A stretch of DNA of 64,000 nucleotides, taken from the NCBI GenBank assembly GCA_045129695.1, contig JBGVJZ010000009.1:1-64000 (forward strand). The letters run 5' to 3'. Both the position numbers and the translations under genes were made by a program. The DNA is from Eshraghiella sp045129695. GTDB lineage: Bacteria; Bacillota; Clostridia; Lachnospirales; Lachnospiraceae. Below are positions 42,938-51,031 of the stretch, in pieces. The notes under the pieces are model-generated. The model saw only the letters and a list, made by a program, of their open reading frames with translations. It did not search any database and was not told where the DNA came from. Within the stretch, counting starts at the first letter, position 1. Each line of letters begins with the position of its first letter.

Positions 42938-45592
42938 ATGCAGGCATATGGCGTTAATGAATTAAGAAGAAAGTATCTTGAATTTTTTGAGAGCAAAGAC
43001 CATCTTAAGATGAACAGTTTTTCACTTGTTCCTCATAATGATAACAGTCTTTTGTTAATTAATGCGGGAATGGCACCGCTTAAGCCTTATTTTACAGGAC
43101 AGGAGATTCCGCCTCGTAACAGAGTTACAACCTGCCAGAAATGTATTCGTACGGGAGATATTGATAATGTAGGTAAGACAGCAAGACATCTGACGTTTTT
43201 TGAGATGCTTGGAAATTTTTCTTTTGGTGATTACTTTAAAAAAGAAGCAATTAACTGGTCATGGGAGTTCCTTACCAAGGTTATCGGAATGGAGGCTGAT
43301 CGTTTATATCCTTCAATATATGCGGATGATGATGAAGCTTTCAATATCTGGACTAATGAAGTCGGTGTTCCTGCTGAGAAGATTACACGCTTCTATCGTG
43401 ATGAGAATGGTGACTGTGATAACTTCTGGGAGCATGGTGCAGGACCTTGCGGACCATGTTCAGAAATATATTATGACCGTGGTATTAAATACGGCTGTGG
43501 TAAGCCTGACTGTAAGGTAGGCTGTGACTGTGACCGTTTCATGGAAGTATGGAACAATGTATTTACACAGTTTGAAAGTGACGGACACCACAATTATACA
43601 GAACTTAAACAGAAGAATATTGATACGGGTATGGGACTTGAGAGACTTGCAGTAGTTGTTCAGGATGTAGATTCTGTATTTGATATTGATACAATGAAAG
43701 CAATTCGTGACCGTATCTGTGAACTGGCAGGCGTAACATATCAGAATGATGAGAAGAAGGATATTTCCATCCGTCTTATTACAGACCACATCCGCTCAGT
43801 AACATTTATGGCTTCTGATGGTATAATTCCATCTAACGAAGGAAGAGGCTATGTGTTCAGAAGACTTTTAAGAAGAGCTGCAAGACACGGTAGAACACTC
43901 GGTATCGACGGATTATTCCTTGCCAAGCTTGCACAGACAGTAATTGACTGTTCTAAGGACGGATATCCTGAACTCGATGAGAAGAAGGAGCTTATTCTCA
44001 AGGTTCTTACAACTGAGGAAGAGAACTTTAATAAGACAATTGACCAGGGACTTAAGATTTTATCCGACATGGAAGAACAGCTTGTTAAAAATAATGCTAA
44101 GACCTTGAACGGCGATGATGCGTTCAAGCTGTACGATACTTATGGATTCCCAATTGACCTCACAATTGAGATTCTCGAGGAAAAAGGCTTTGCTGTTGAT
44201 ATGGAGGGCTTCTCCGAAGCTATGGAGAAACAGAAAGCTGCAGCAAGAAGTGCACGTAAAGAGACTAACTACATGGGTGCTGATGCAACAGTATATGATT
44301 TAATTGATACAAGCATTACATCCGAATTTGTAGGATATGATAATTTGACGTATTCTTCCAATATTTCAGTTCTTACAACCAAGACAGAATTAACAGATGA
44401 GTTAACTGAAGGAATGGAAGGAACAATAATTGTTGATAAAACACCTTTCTATGCTACAATGGGTGGACAGCAGGGTGATACCGGTGTGATTACGGCGGGA
44501 GAAGCTGAATTTGAAGTTGTCGATACCATTAAGTTAAAAGGTGGAAGAGTCGGACATGTCGGTAAGGTTACCAAGGGTTCATTCAGTGTTGGCAATACGG
44601 TTGCATTGACTGTTGATTCAGCTCTCAGAGCTTCAACAGCCAAGAATCATAGTGCCACACATCTTCTTCAGGAGGCATTAAGAGTAGTTCTTGGCAGTCA
44701 TGTTGAACAGGCGGGTTCACTTGTAACTCCTGACAGACTTCGTTTTGACTTTACACATTTCTCTGCAATGACACAGGAGGAACTGGATAAGGTAGAGAAA
44801 ATTGTTAATGAAAAGATTGCTGAAAGTATTGCGGTTGAGACTAAGGTGTTATCCATTGAGGATGCCAAGAAAACAGGTGCGAAGGCACTTTTTGGCGAGA
44901 AATACGGTGATGTTGTAAGAGTAGTATGTATGGGCGAATTCTCCAAAGAATTCTGTGGTGGTACACATGTAGGCAACACTGGAAGTATTACAGCATTCAA
45001 GATTTTATCAGAAGCAGGAATTGCTGCCGGTGTAAGAAGAATTGAAGCATTAACCGGCGAAGCAGTATTTGAATATTATAAGAATCTTGAGCAGCATTTC
45101 AACGGAGTATGTAAGCTTATGAAGGCTACTCCGGCTAATATTGATGAGAAGCTTGTACATCTTCAGAATGAGGTTAAGGCCTTAAGCGCTGAGATTGAGT
45201 CACTTAAGAGCAAAGCTGCAAATGATGCTCTTGGTGATGTTATGAATAAAGTTGAAGAAGTTAACGGCGTTAAATTTCTTGGAATCAGGCTTGAAGATGT
45301 GGACATGAACGAGCTTCGTAACCTTGGTGACAACCTTAAAGCCAGGTTAGGCTCAGGTGTTGTTGTAATTGCTTCAGCACAGGGTGCAGACAAGGTTAAT
45401 TTAATTGTAACTGCAACTGATGACCTTGTGGCAAATGGAGTTCACTCAGGTAATATTATCAAGGCTGCTGCACCTAAGGTTGGCGGCGGCGGTGGTGGAC
45501 GTCCTAACATGGCACAGGCAGGCGGCAAGAATCCGCAGGGAATAGATGAGGCAATTGCAACTGCAAGAGAAACACTTGCCTCACAGTTATAA
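42938..45592 (+). CDS. alaS: Alanine--tRNA ligase
   Basis: 884 residues, full length. Class II aminoacylation domain (~1-240) opening with LRRKYLEFFESKDH and containing RVTTCQKCIRTGDIDNVG; tRNA-binding domain; editing domain with HSATHLLQEALR and CGGTHVGNTG (metal-binding His/Cys); C-Ala domain ending with a Gly-rich hinge and GRPNMAQAGGKNPQG. Strong AGGAGG. No T-box leader is visible before it. Confidence 0.97.
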   Translation: MQAYGVNELRRKYLEFFESKDHLKMNSFSLVPHNDNSLLLINAGMAPLKPYFTGQEIPPRNRVTTCQKCIRTGDIDNVGKTARHLTFFEMLGNFSFGDYFKKEAINWSWEFLTKVIGMEADRLYPSIYADDDEAFNIWTNEVGVPAEKITRFYRDENGDCDNFWEHGAGPCGPCSEIYYDRGIKYGCGKPDCKVGCDCDRFMEVWNNVFTQFESDGHHNYTELKQKNIDTGMGLERLAVVVQDVDSVFDIDTMKAIRDRICELAGVTYQNDEKKDISIRLITDHIRSVTFMASDGIIPSNEGRGYVFRRLLRRAARHGRTLGIDGLFLAKLAQTVIDCSKDGYPELDEKKELILKVLTTEEENFNKTIDQGLKILSDMEEQLVKNNAKTLNGDDAFKLYDTYGFPIDLTIEILEEKGFAVDMEGFSEAMEKQKAAARSARKETNYMGADATVYDLIDTSITSEFVGYDNLTYSSNISVLTTKTELTDELTEGMEGTIIVDKTPFYATMGGQQGDTGVITAGEAEFEVVDTIKLKGGRVGHVGKVTKGSFSVGNTVALTVDSALRASTAKNHSATHLLQEALRVVLGSHVEQAGSLVTPDRLRFDFTHFSAMTQEELDKVEKIVNEKIAESIAVETKVLSIEDAKKTGAKALFGEKYGDVVRVVCMGEFSKEFCGGTHVGNTGSITAFKILSEAGIAAGVRRIEALTGEAVFEYYKNLEQHFNGVCKLMKATPANIDEKLVHLQNEVKALSAEIESLKSKAANDALGDVMNKVEEVNGVKFLGIRLEDVDMNELRNLGDNLKARLGSGVVVIASAQGADKVNLIVTATDDLVANGVHSGNIIKAAAPKVGGGGGGRPNMAQAGGKNPQGIDEAIATARETLASQL

Positions 45593-45613
45593 TTAAAATT
45601 TTTCAAAAAAACA

Positions 45614-45641
45614 TTGACGAATTCTGATAATGTGTTATAAT
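45614..45641 (+). promoter_or_regulatory. Promoter of rpsU
   Basis: TTGACG (45614-45619), 16-bp spacer, TATAAT (45636-45641) with extended -10 TGT. The transcript should start near 45648. Confidence 0.82.
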
Positions 45642-45647
45642 TGTAGT

Positions 45648-45740
45648 CGTGCAAGTCGGCAAGATAGCATTCTTGCGGCAATTAATACCCAAACAGTTGT
45701 GTTGCACTAATCTTACAACTGGAGGGAGGTCAGGTGTGAA
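45648..45740 (+). ncRNA. Structured rpsU leader with a possible pseudoknot
   Basis: Hairpin A is GCAAGA (45659-45664)/TCTTGC (45671-45676). Hairpin C is AGTTGT (45695-45700)/ACAACT (45715-45720), which abuts the ribosome binding site GGAGGGAGG. The loop of C contains TTGCAC (45702-45707), fully complementary to GTGCAA at 45649-45654 near the transcript start, so an H-type pseudoknot can form. A translational control role for S21 is inference. Confidence 0.5.
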
Positions 45741-45917
45741 ATGTCAAATGTAATCGTTAAAGAGAACGAATCATTGGATAGTGCATTACGCAGATTCAAG
45801 AGAAACTGTGCGAAGGCAGGAATCCAGCAGGAGATTCGTAAAAGAGAGCATTATGAGAAGCCAAGCGTTCGACGCAAAAAGAAATCAGAGGCTGCTAGAA
45901 AACGTAAATACAATTAA
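45741..45917 (+). CDS. rpsU: 30S ribosomal protein S21
   Basis: 58 residues: MSNVIVKENESLDSALRRFKR at the start, then REHYEKPSVRRKKKSEAARKRK, the S21 pattern with a basic tail. It binds 16S rRNA near the anti-Shine-Dalgarno end and affects initiation. Very strong GGAGGGAGG. It stands alone between a promoter and a terminator. Confidence 0.96.
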   Translation: MSNVIVKENESLDSALRRFKRNCAKAGIQQEIRKREHYEKPSVRRKKKSEAARKRKYN

Positions 45918-45952
45918 TTTACATGAATTTAATCCGGAACACCGGAGCTTTT

Positions 45953-45980
45953 GGCACATACTATATGTATGTGCCTTTAT
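45953..45980 (+). terminator. Terminator after rpsU
   Basis: Perfect 9-bp stem GGCACATAC/GTATGTGCC with loop TATAT and a T-rich tail. A small CCGG-AACA-CCGG repeat precedes it. Confidence 0.88.
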
Positions 45981-45984
45981 TTAT

Positions 45985-46013
45985 TCATATCCGGTTTGTT
46001 TTAATCATATATT
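45985..46013 (+). promoter_or_regulatory. Sigma-E promoter of yqfC-yqfD
   Basis: TCATATC (45985-45991) fits KMATATT at six of seven positions; 14 bases later CATATATT (46006-46013) fits CATACAHT at six of eight (the T for C is a tolerated pyrimidine). yqfC-yqfD are sigma-E genes in Bacillus. Confidence 0.7.
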
Positions 46014-46034
46014 TTATAAAAAATCTATTTATCT

Positions 46035-46280
46035 ATGGGACATCAAATAATAAATGAATTTCGGGAAAATTATTCCATAATTACATTGCATGGGAACAAA
46101 GAAATATATATAGAAAATTTTATTTCAATTATTGAACTGACACTTGAAACAGCTAAAATCAAAGCCCAAAAAGAAATAATAGCAATAAACGGGGATAAGC
46201 TTATTATAGAATATCTAAGCAAGGATGATTTAAAAATCAGTGGACATATCAATACAATTGAACTAACGGAGGTAGAGTAA
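46035..46280 (+). CDS. yqfC: Sporulation protein YqfC (YabP/YqfC family)
   Basis: 81 residues, slightly shorter than usual (~90) at the N-terminus. The beta-strand-rich YabP/YqfC domain covers ~15-78 (IYIENFISIIEL, IAINGDKLIIEYLSKDDLKISGHI). An in-frame stop at 46017 excludes a longer form. No clear ribosome binding site precedes the ATG, which lies only ~15 bases from the expected sigma-E transcript start. Overlaps yqfD (TAATG). Mother-cell protein with unclear role. Confidence 0.85.
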   Translation: MGHQIINEFRENYSIITLHGNKEIYIENFISIIELTLETAKIKAQKEIIAINGDKLIIEYLSKDDLKISGHINTIELTEVE

Positions 46281-47497
46281 TGAAATCCGGCGGTATCAAA
46301 GGGACAATACTTATTGAAATAACCGGACTGGGTGCAAAAAGATTTATTAATATCTGCCACCATCACAATATTTTTCTAAAAAAAATAACCGGAGAAAATA
46401 ATTCCTTCAATGCAGTTATGAGAGCCGGGGACTTGCTAAAAAGTAAGGATATTATTAAAATAACCGGAGTCAGGATTCGTATTCTTAAGAAAAGCGGACT
46501 TCCCTTCTGGTTGTTTAAAAACAGAAAAAGATATTATTTTGCTGTTGGTGTGGCTGCCTTTTTTGGGATTGTTATTTTTCTGTCAAATTTTATATGGAAA
46601 ATTAAAATAAACGGTAATTTATATTACTCTGACAATACAATAATAGAATTTTTGTGTGATAATAATATTTCTGTTGGTATGCAGACAGGTATTATCGACG
46701 AAAGTTTTCTTGAGGAATTAATAAGGGCGGAATTTGACAGAATAATATGGGTATCCGTATCAGTTAACGGAACTAAACTAACAATTGATGTTAAGGAAAA
46801 TAATACCAATCCAATTATGGATGAACAGAATAAGATAAATGACATTGTCGCAACCTGTGACGGGATTATTGAGTCGATTACGGTAAGAACAGGAACGCCT
46901 ATTGTATCAGTTGGAGACGAAGTAAAAGCGGGAGATGTTCTTGTTACCTCCAAAGTGGAATGCACAAATGAAAGCTATGAGGTAATAAAAACTGTCTATA
47001 CAAATGCAGATGCAGACATTTTAATTAATACTTCAATAGAATACGAGGATACATTGAACAGGAGTTATCAGACCAGGGAATATACCGGACGAACAGAAGA
47101 AAATGAATTTACGCGAATTGGAAATACAATAATTGAAAATAAGTCATTTAAATGTTCTTTTGAGCATTATGATACCGTGGTCGACTATAAACAGATTGCC
47201 ACAAACGAGAATTTTATTTACCCTATTTACTATGGATATATCTATTACAGAGAATATATGCTTGTTGATGAAAGCTACTCAGATGAACAAATGCAGGCAG
47301 TTTTAGAAGAAAATCTTGCAAATTATATTAATAAATTACAAGAAAACAGTATTCAAATTAACAATAATAGTGTTAAAATAGAAATATCCGGTTATTCAGG
47401 TAAAGCTTATGGCATGATTAATACTACTCAGCCGGCTATTGGTTATCAGGCACCAATAATTGTTGAAGAAATAGAAGAGACAGAGGGAACAGAATAA
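46280..47497 (+). CDS. yqfD: Sporulation protein YqfD
   Basis: 405 residues. An N-terminal soluble part (~1-85), one membrane helix at ~89-110 following a Lys/Arg-rich stretch, then a large extracytoplasmic beta-rich domain with VRTGTPIVSVGDEVKAGDVLVTS, a barrel-sandwich-like motif. Family members are mother-cell membrane proteins needed for efficient sporulation. Co-transcribed with yqfC and probably read into phoH. Confidence 0.92.
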   Translation: MKSGGIKGTILIEITGLGAKRFINICHHHNIFLKKITGENNSFNAVMRAGDLLKSKDIIKITGVRIRILKKSGLPFWLFKNRKRYYFAVGVAAFFGIVIFLSNFIWKIKINGNLYYSDNTIIEFLCDNNISVGMQTGIIDESFLEELIRAEFDRIIWVSVSVNGTKLTIDVKENNTNPIMDEQNKINDIVATCDGIIESITVRTGTPIVSVGDEVKAGDVLVTSKVECTNESYEVIKTVYTNADADILINTSIEYEDTLNRSYQTREYTGRTEENEFTRIGNTIIENKSFKCSFEHYDTVVDYKQIATNENFIYPIYYGYIYYREYMLVDESYSDEQMQAVLEENLANYINKLQENSIQINNNSVKIEISGYSGKAYGMINTTQPAIGYQAPIIVEEIEETEGTE

Positions 47498-47499
47498 TA

Positions 47500-48510
47500 A
47501 TGAGTTTAACGGAGAATATAATTGATATTCCATTGGAGCACAGCAGAAATATTTTTGGAAGTTTTGATGAATACATTAAGAAAATCGAAAAAACTCTCAA
47601 AGTCACAATTGTAATGCGTGATTCTGAGATGAAGATAATAGGAAGTGATACTGCATGTGAGAGGGCCTGTGCGGTCTTTAACGAATTGATTACCTTATCT
47701 AAGAGGGGCAATACAATTACCGGTCAGAATGTGGATTATGCTCTTGCATTGTCAATGGAGGGCAATACAGATGTTATATCAGAAATTGATAATGATATTA
47801 TTGCAAGAACCATTACAGGCAAGCCGATTAAGCCAAAGACCGTCGGTCAGAAGCAGTATATTGATCAGATTCGCAACAAAATGATTGTATTCGGGATAGG
47901 TCCTGCCGGAACAGGTAAGACATATCTTGCAATGGCTATGGCAATTCAGGCATTTAAGAATAATGAGGTAAGCCGTATTATTTTAACCCGCCCTGCAATT
48001 GAAGCAGGGGAGAAGTTGGGATTTCTTCCCGGAGATTTACAGAGTAAAATTGATCCATATTTAAGGCCTTTATATGATGCGCTGTATCAGATTATGGGTG
48101 CAGAGAGTTTTCTTCACAATTCTGAAAAAGGACTGATAGAGGTTGCACCACTGGCTTATATGCGAGGCAGAACGCTTGATAATGCTTATATTATTCTTGA
48201 TGAAGCACAGAACACAACTCCGGCACAGATGAAGATGTTTCTTACCAGAATTGGTTTTGGCTCAAAGGTTATAATAACAGGTGATTTAACACAGAAGGAT
48301 TTACCTAAGGACATTACATCAGGACTTGATGTGGCTCTTAAGGTTTTATCAGGAATAGATGAAATAGGAATCGTTAAACTGTCAAGTCAGGATGTTGTAA
48401 GACATCCACTTGTGCAGAAAATTGTCAAAGCTTATGACGATTATGAAGCCAAGACTGCACATTCAGACGTTAGACGCAGTAATCCAAAGAGAAAGGCGGA
48501 CAGAAAATGA
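47500..48510 (+). CDS. phoH: PhoH-like ATPase (YbeZ family)
   Basis: 336 residues. A KH-like N-terminal region (~20-75), then an ATPase domain with Walker A GPAGTGKTYLA near 128 and IILDEAQNTTPAQMKMFLTRIGFGSK as Walker B/motif III. It forms a pair with the rRNA endonuclease YbeY encoded next (four-base overlap). Probable role in rRNA maturation and quality control. Confidence 0.93.
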   Translation: MSLTENIIDIPLEHSRNIFGSFDEYIKKIEKTLKVTIVMRDSEMKIIGSDTACERACAVFNELITLSKRGNTITGQNVDYALALSMEGNTDVISEIDNDIIARTITGKPIKPKTVGQKQYIDQIRNKMIVFGIGPAGTGKTYLAMAMAIQAFKNNEVSRIILTRPAIEAGEKLGFLPGDLQSKIDPYLRPLYDALYQIMGAESFLHNSEKGLIEVAPLAYMRGRTLDNAYIILDEAQNTTPAQMKMFLTRIGFGSKVIITGDLTQKDLPKDITSGLDVALKVLSGIDEIGIVKLSSQDVVRHPLVQKIVKAYDDYEAKTAHSDVRRSNPKRKADRK

Positions 48511-49013
48511 CAATAATTCTTGAACAGGAATATGAAAAAGATTTAGGAATTGATTATTATGATATTGCCGATAAGGTAATTAATTGTGCCCTGGACTACG
48601 AAAACTGTCCATATGAGGCTGAAATCAGTCTTACTCTTACGGACAATGAAGGTATTCACGCAGTTAATAAAGAATTCAGGGACATTGACAGACCTACAGA
48701 CGTATTATCCTTCCCTTTGGTGGAATATGCGAAACCGGGTGAATTTGATTTCCTTGAGGATAAGGATGAGTGCTTTAATCCCGAAACAGGTGAATTAATG
48801 CTGGGAGATATTTTGATATCCCTGGACAAGGTTAAGGATCAGGCTGAGGAATACGGACATTCATATCTTAGAGAATATGCATTCCTTATTGCACACAGTA
48901 TGCTTCATCTTATGGGCTATGACCATATGGAGGAGAATGAGGCAGAAATCATGGAAAATAAACAGAAAGAAATTCTTGATAGGCTTAATATAACAAGACA
49001 GGTGAGGGAATGA
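48507..49013 (+). CDS. ybeY: Endoribonuclease YbeY
   Basis: 168 residues. The zinc motif is HSMLHLMGYDH (H-x3-H-x5-H) near 130-140; RDIDRPTDVLSFPL is the conserved upstream segment. It works in 16S 3'-end maturation and ribosome quality control. Overlaps phoH and cdd by four bases each. Confidence 0.95.
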   Translation: MTIILEQEYEKDLGIDYYDIADKVINCALDYENCPYEAEISLTLTDNEGIHAVNKEFRDIDRPTDVLSFPLVEYAKPGEFDFLEDKDECFNPETGELMLGDILISLDKVKDQAEEYGHSYLREYAFLIAHSMLHLMGYDHMEENEAEIMENKQKEILDRLNITRQVRE

Positions 49014-49405
49014 ACAGGGAAGAATTAATTAAAGAAGCATATATGGCAATGGAAAAGGCATATTCACCATATTCCGGCTTTAAAGTCGGTGCAGCAATAC
49101 TTACCGGAGACGGAAATGTTTATACCGGTTGTAATGTTGAGAACGCTTCTTACGGTGCCACAATATGTGCCGAAAGATGTGCGGCTCTTAAGGCTGTAAG
49201 CGACGGACAAGTCGTTTTTAAACAGATTGCAATTGTAAGCTCTTCAAGAGAGTTTACCTATCCATGCGGTATATGTCGTCAGTTTCTTGCAGAATTTTTT
49301 ACGGATGATGGCATAATTATTCTTCATGATGATATGAAGGGGATTCAGGAATTATTATTTTTTGATGAAATTCCACATACTTTTAACAAAAACAGTATAA
49401 AATAA
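49010..49405 (+). CDS. cdd: Cytidine deaminase
   Basis: 131 residues. Zinc ligands are in CAERCAAL and PCGICRQFLAEF; NVENASYG binds substrate. Converts cytidine and deoxycytidine to uridine forms. In many Firmicutes dgkA lies between ybeY and cdd and era follows; both are missing here. Confidence 0.95.
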   Translation: MNREELIKEAYMAMEKAYSPYSGFKVGAAILTGDGNVYTGCNVENASYGATICAERCAALKAVSDGQVVFKQIAIVSSSREFTYPCGICRQFLAEFFTDDGIIILHDDMKGIQELLFFDEIPHTFNKNSIK

Positions 49406-49411
49406 TCTGTT

Positions 49412-49460
49412 ATGGGTAAAATACAAATATTATGAAGAAAATTATTTTACCCATTTTATT
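49412..49460 (+). terminator. Hairpin after cdd that encloses the next gene's start codon
   Basis: A perfect 12-bp inverted repeat ATGGGTAAAATA (49412-49423)/TATTTTACCCAT (49443-49454), loop 49424-49442, followed by a T-rich tract. The ATG at 49432 of the BofC-like gene is in the loop. It can act as the cdd terminator and as a translation lock. Confidence 0.65.
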
Positions 49461-49788
49461 ATTTTTCACAGGAACCGCTTCTTATGTGACAGGGTATGTA
49501 TATATTCATATGACCAACAAAAATCCGATAATTGTTGAAAGAGATTATGTTATGAGTGAAACCATTACCCGCACCGCAGAGGAATACATTGATGAGAATG
49601 AAACACTTTATATGCTGTATCCGATGTATGGAGAAGTATGGATTTATAAATCCGATGGTTCTTTTTATGACTATACGGGGATTATGCTTTATAATCTTCC
49701 GAAAGAGGTTCAGATAGCAATTCTCAACCGTAAAGAAGTATTAACATTTGAAGAACTGTTTAAATTTCTGAATGCTTATACATCTTAG
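49432..49788 (+). CDS. BofC C-domain-like secreted/membrane protein
   Basis: 118 residues with an N-terminal hydrophobic segment (~3-24) acting as signal peptide or anchor. The C-terminal ~70 residues (VWIYKSDGSFYDYTGIMLYNLP, then EVQIAILNRKEVLTFEELFKFLNAY) resemble the BofC C-terminal domain. In Bacillus BofC restrains SpoIVB, the sigma-K checkpoint protease. The match is by pattern only. The ribosome binding site is poor and the start codon lies in a hairpin loop. Confidence 0.5.
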   Translation: MKKIILPILLFFTGTASYVTGYVYIHMTNKNPIIVERDYVMSETITRTAEEYIDENETLYMLYPMYGEVWIYKSDGSFYDYTGIMLYNLPKEVQIAILNRKEVLTFEELFKFLNAYTS

Positions 49789-49801
49789 AAAAGGAGTGCC
49801 G

Positions 49802-51031
49802 GTGTTTTCGGCGTTAGATATGAAATATAATACTATAGTACTTGGTGCCGGTCCTGCCGGAATGATGGCTTCCATAACTGCAGCATCTAAAGGGCTGAGA
49901 GTATGCCTTTTGGAGCATCAGGACAGAGTGGGGAAAAAGATTCTATCCACAGGAAACGGCAAATGTAATTTAACAAATTTAAATATTAGTCCGGATTGTT
50001 TTCACAGTAATTCCAATGCGGATTATTTTTCTGTGATTTCAAAATTTATGCCGGAGGACATTATTGAATGCTTTAAGGATATGGGACTGCTTACAATTAG
50101 CAGGAACGGATACATATATCCACGTTCTGAACAGGCATCAGTTGTATTGGATACCCTGCGAAATGAAATTGACAGGCTTAAAATAACTGTTATTACATCA
50201 GTAAATTGTGAAATTAAATATATTAATAATCAGTATGTAATCAGCTATGGAGGACAAACAATTACGTCAGATAAATTAATCCTGGCCTGCGGTTCCAAAT
50301 GCGCACCCAAAACCGGCTCTGACGGAAGCGGTTATGCCATTGCAAAACATTTTGGGCACTCAATTATAAAAGTAATTCCTGCACTTGTACAGCTAATCTG
50401 TAAAGAGAATTTTTATAAAGAATTACAAGGGGTACGTGCAGATGCAGCACTCTGTGTAAGTACCGGACAGGATATTGTGGTTAATGAATACGGAGAACTG
50501 CAGCTGACAGGCTACGGAATTTCTGGAATTCCGGTTTTTCAAATCAGCAGAACAGTGAAAAGACTTATTGATGATAGAAAAAATCCGATGATACATATAG
50601 ATTTTGCAAGAGAATATACTGATAAGTATTTATATAATTATCTGTTTAATTCTGTCCTAAAACATGAGCAGACGGAAATCAGTCAGATATTATCCGGAAT
50701 ACTTAATAAAAAGCTTGCTAACGTAATTATCAAGGAATGTGGTATTAAGCCATCTCTAAAATGCAATAATCTGTCTTCGGACAACATCAGAAGAATTGTT
50801 AATAAAATTAAGAATTTCATCGTAATTCCCAAGGATACCAACGGTTTTGAAAATGCACAGGTATGTGCAGGCGGAGTAAATATTGATGAAATTAATTTAA
50901 ATACTATGGAATCACGTTTGCAGAAGGGCTTATATTTTGCAGGAGAAATACTTGATGCAGATGGTAAATGCGGAGGATATAACCTTACATGGGCATTTGC
51001 CAGCGGAAGATTAGCAGGAGACAATCAATGA
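49802..51031 (+). CDS. FAD-dependent oxidoreductase, HI0933/YhiN family
   Basis: 409 residues from GTG 49802, served by AAGGAG at 49791-49796; the ATG at 49820 lies too far from it. N-terminal dinucleotide-binding motif VLGAGPAGMMASI, then GKKILSTGNGKCNLTN, the HI0933 family hallmark, and the C-terminal AGGVNIDEIN...FAGEILDADGKCGGYNL(T)WAFASG. Reaction unknown. Overlaps the next flavoprotein gene by four bases. Confidence 0.9.
   Translation: MFSALDMKYNTIVLGAGPAGMMASITAASKGLRVCLLEHQDRVGKKILSTGNGKCNLTNLNISPDCFHSNSNADYFSVISKFMPEDIIECFKDMGLLTISRNGYIYPRSEQASVVLDTLRNEIDRLKITVITSVNCEIKYINNQYVISYGGQTITSDKLILACGSKCAPKTGSDGSGYAIAKHFGHSIIKVIPALVQLICKENFYKELQGVRADAALCVSTGQDIVVNEYGELQLTGYGISGIPVFQISRTVKRLIDDRKNPMIHIDFAREYTDKYLYNYLFNSVLKHEQTEISQILSGILNKKLANVIIKECGIKPSLKCNNLSSDNIRRIVNKIKNFIVIPKDTNGFENAQVCAGGVNIDEINLNTMESRLQKGLYFAGEILDADGKCGGYNLTWAFASGRLAGDNQ

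Noticed and set aside
43460..43789. Minus-strand reading frame inside alaS
   Set aside because: Lies fully within alaS and its translation is low-complexity, so it is a shadow frame.
45781..46050. Plus-strand frame of 89 codons overlapping rpsU
   Set aside because: It is an out-of-frame shadow of rpsU running on through the terminator.
49381..49431. Sigma-E or sigma-G promoter for the BofC-like gene
   Set aside because: AATACAAA resembles a -10 but no matching -35 lies at the right distance, and its start would fall at the ATG.
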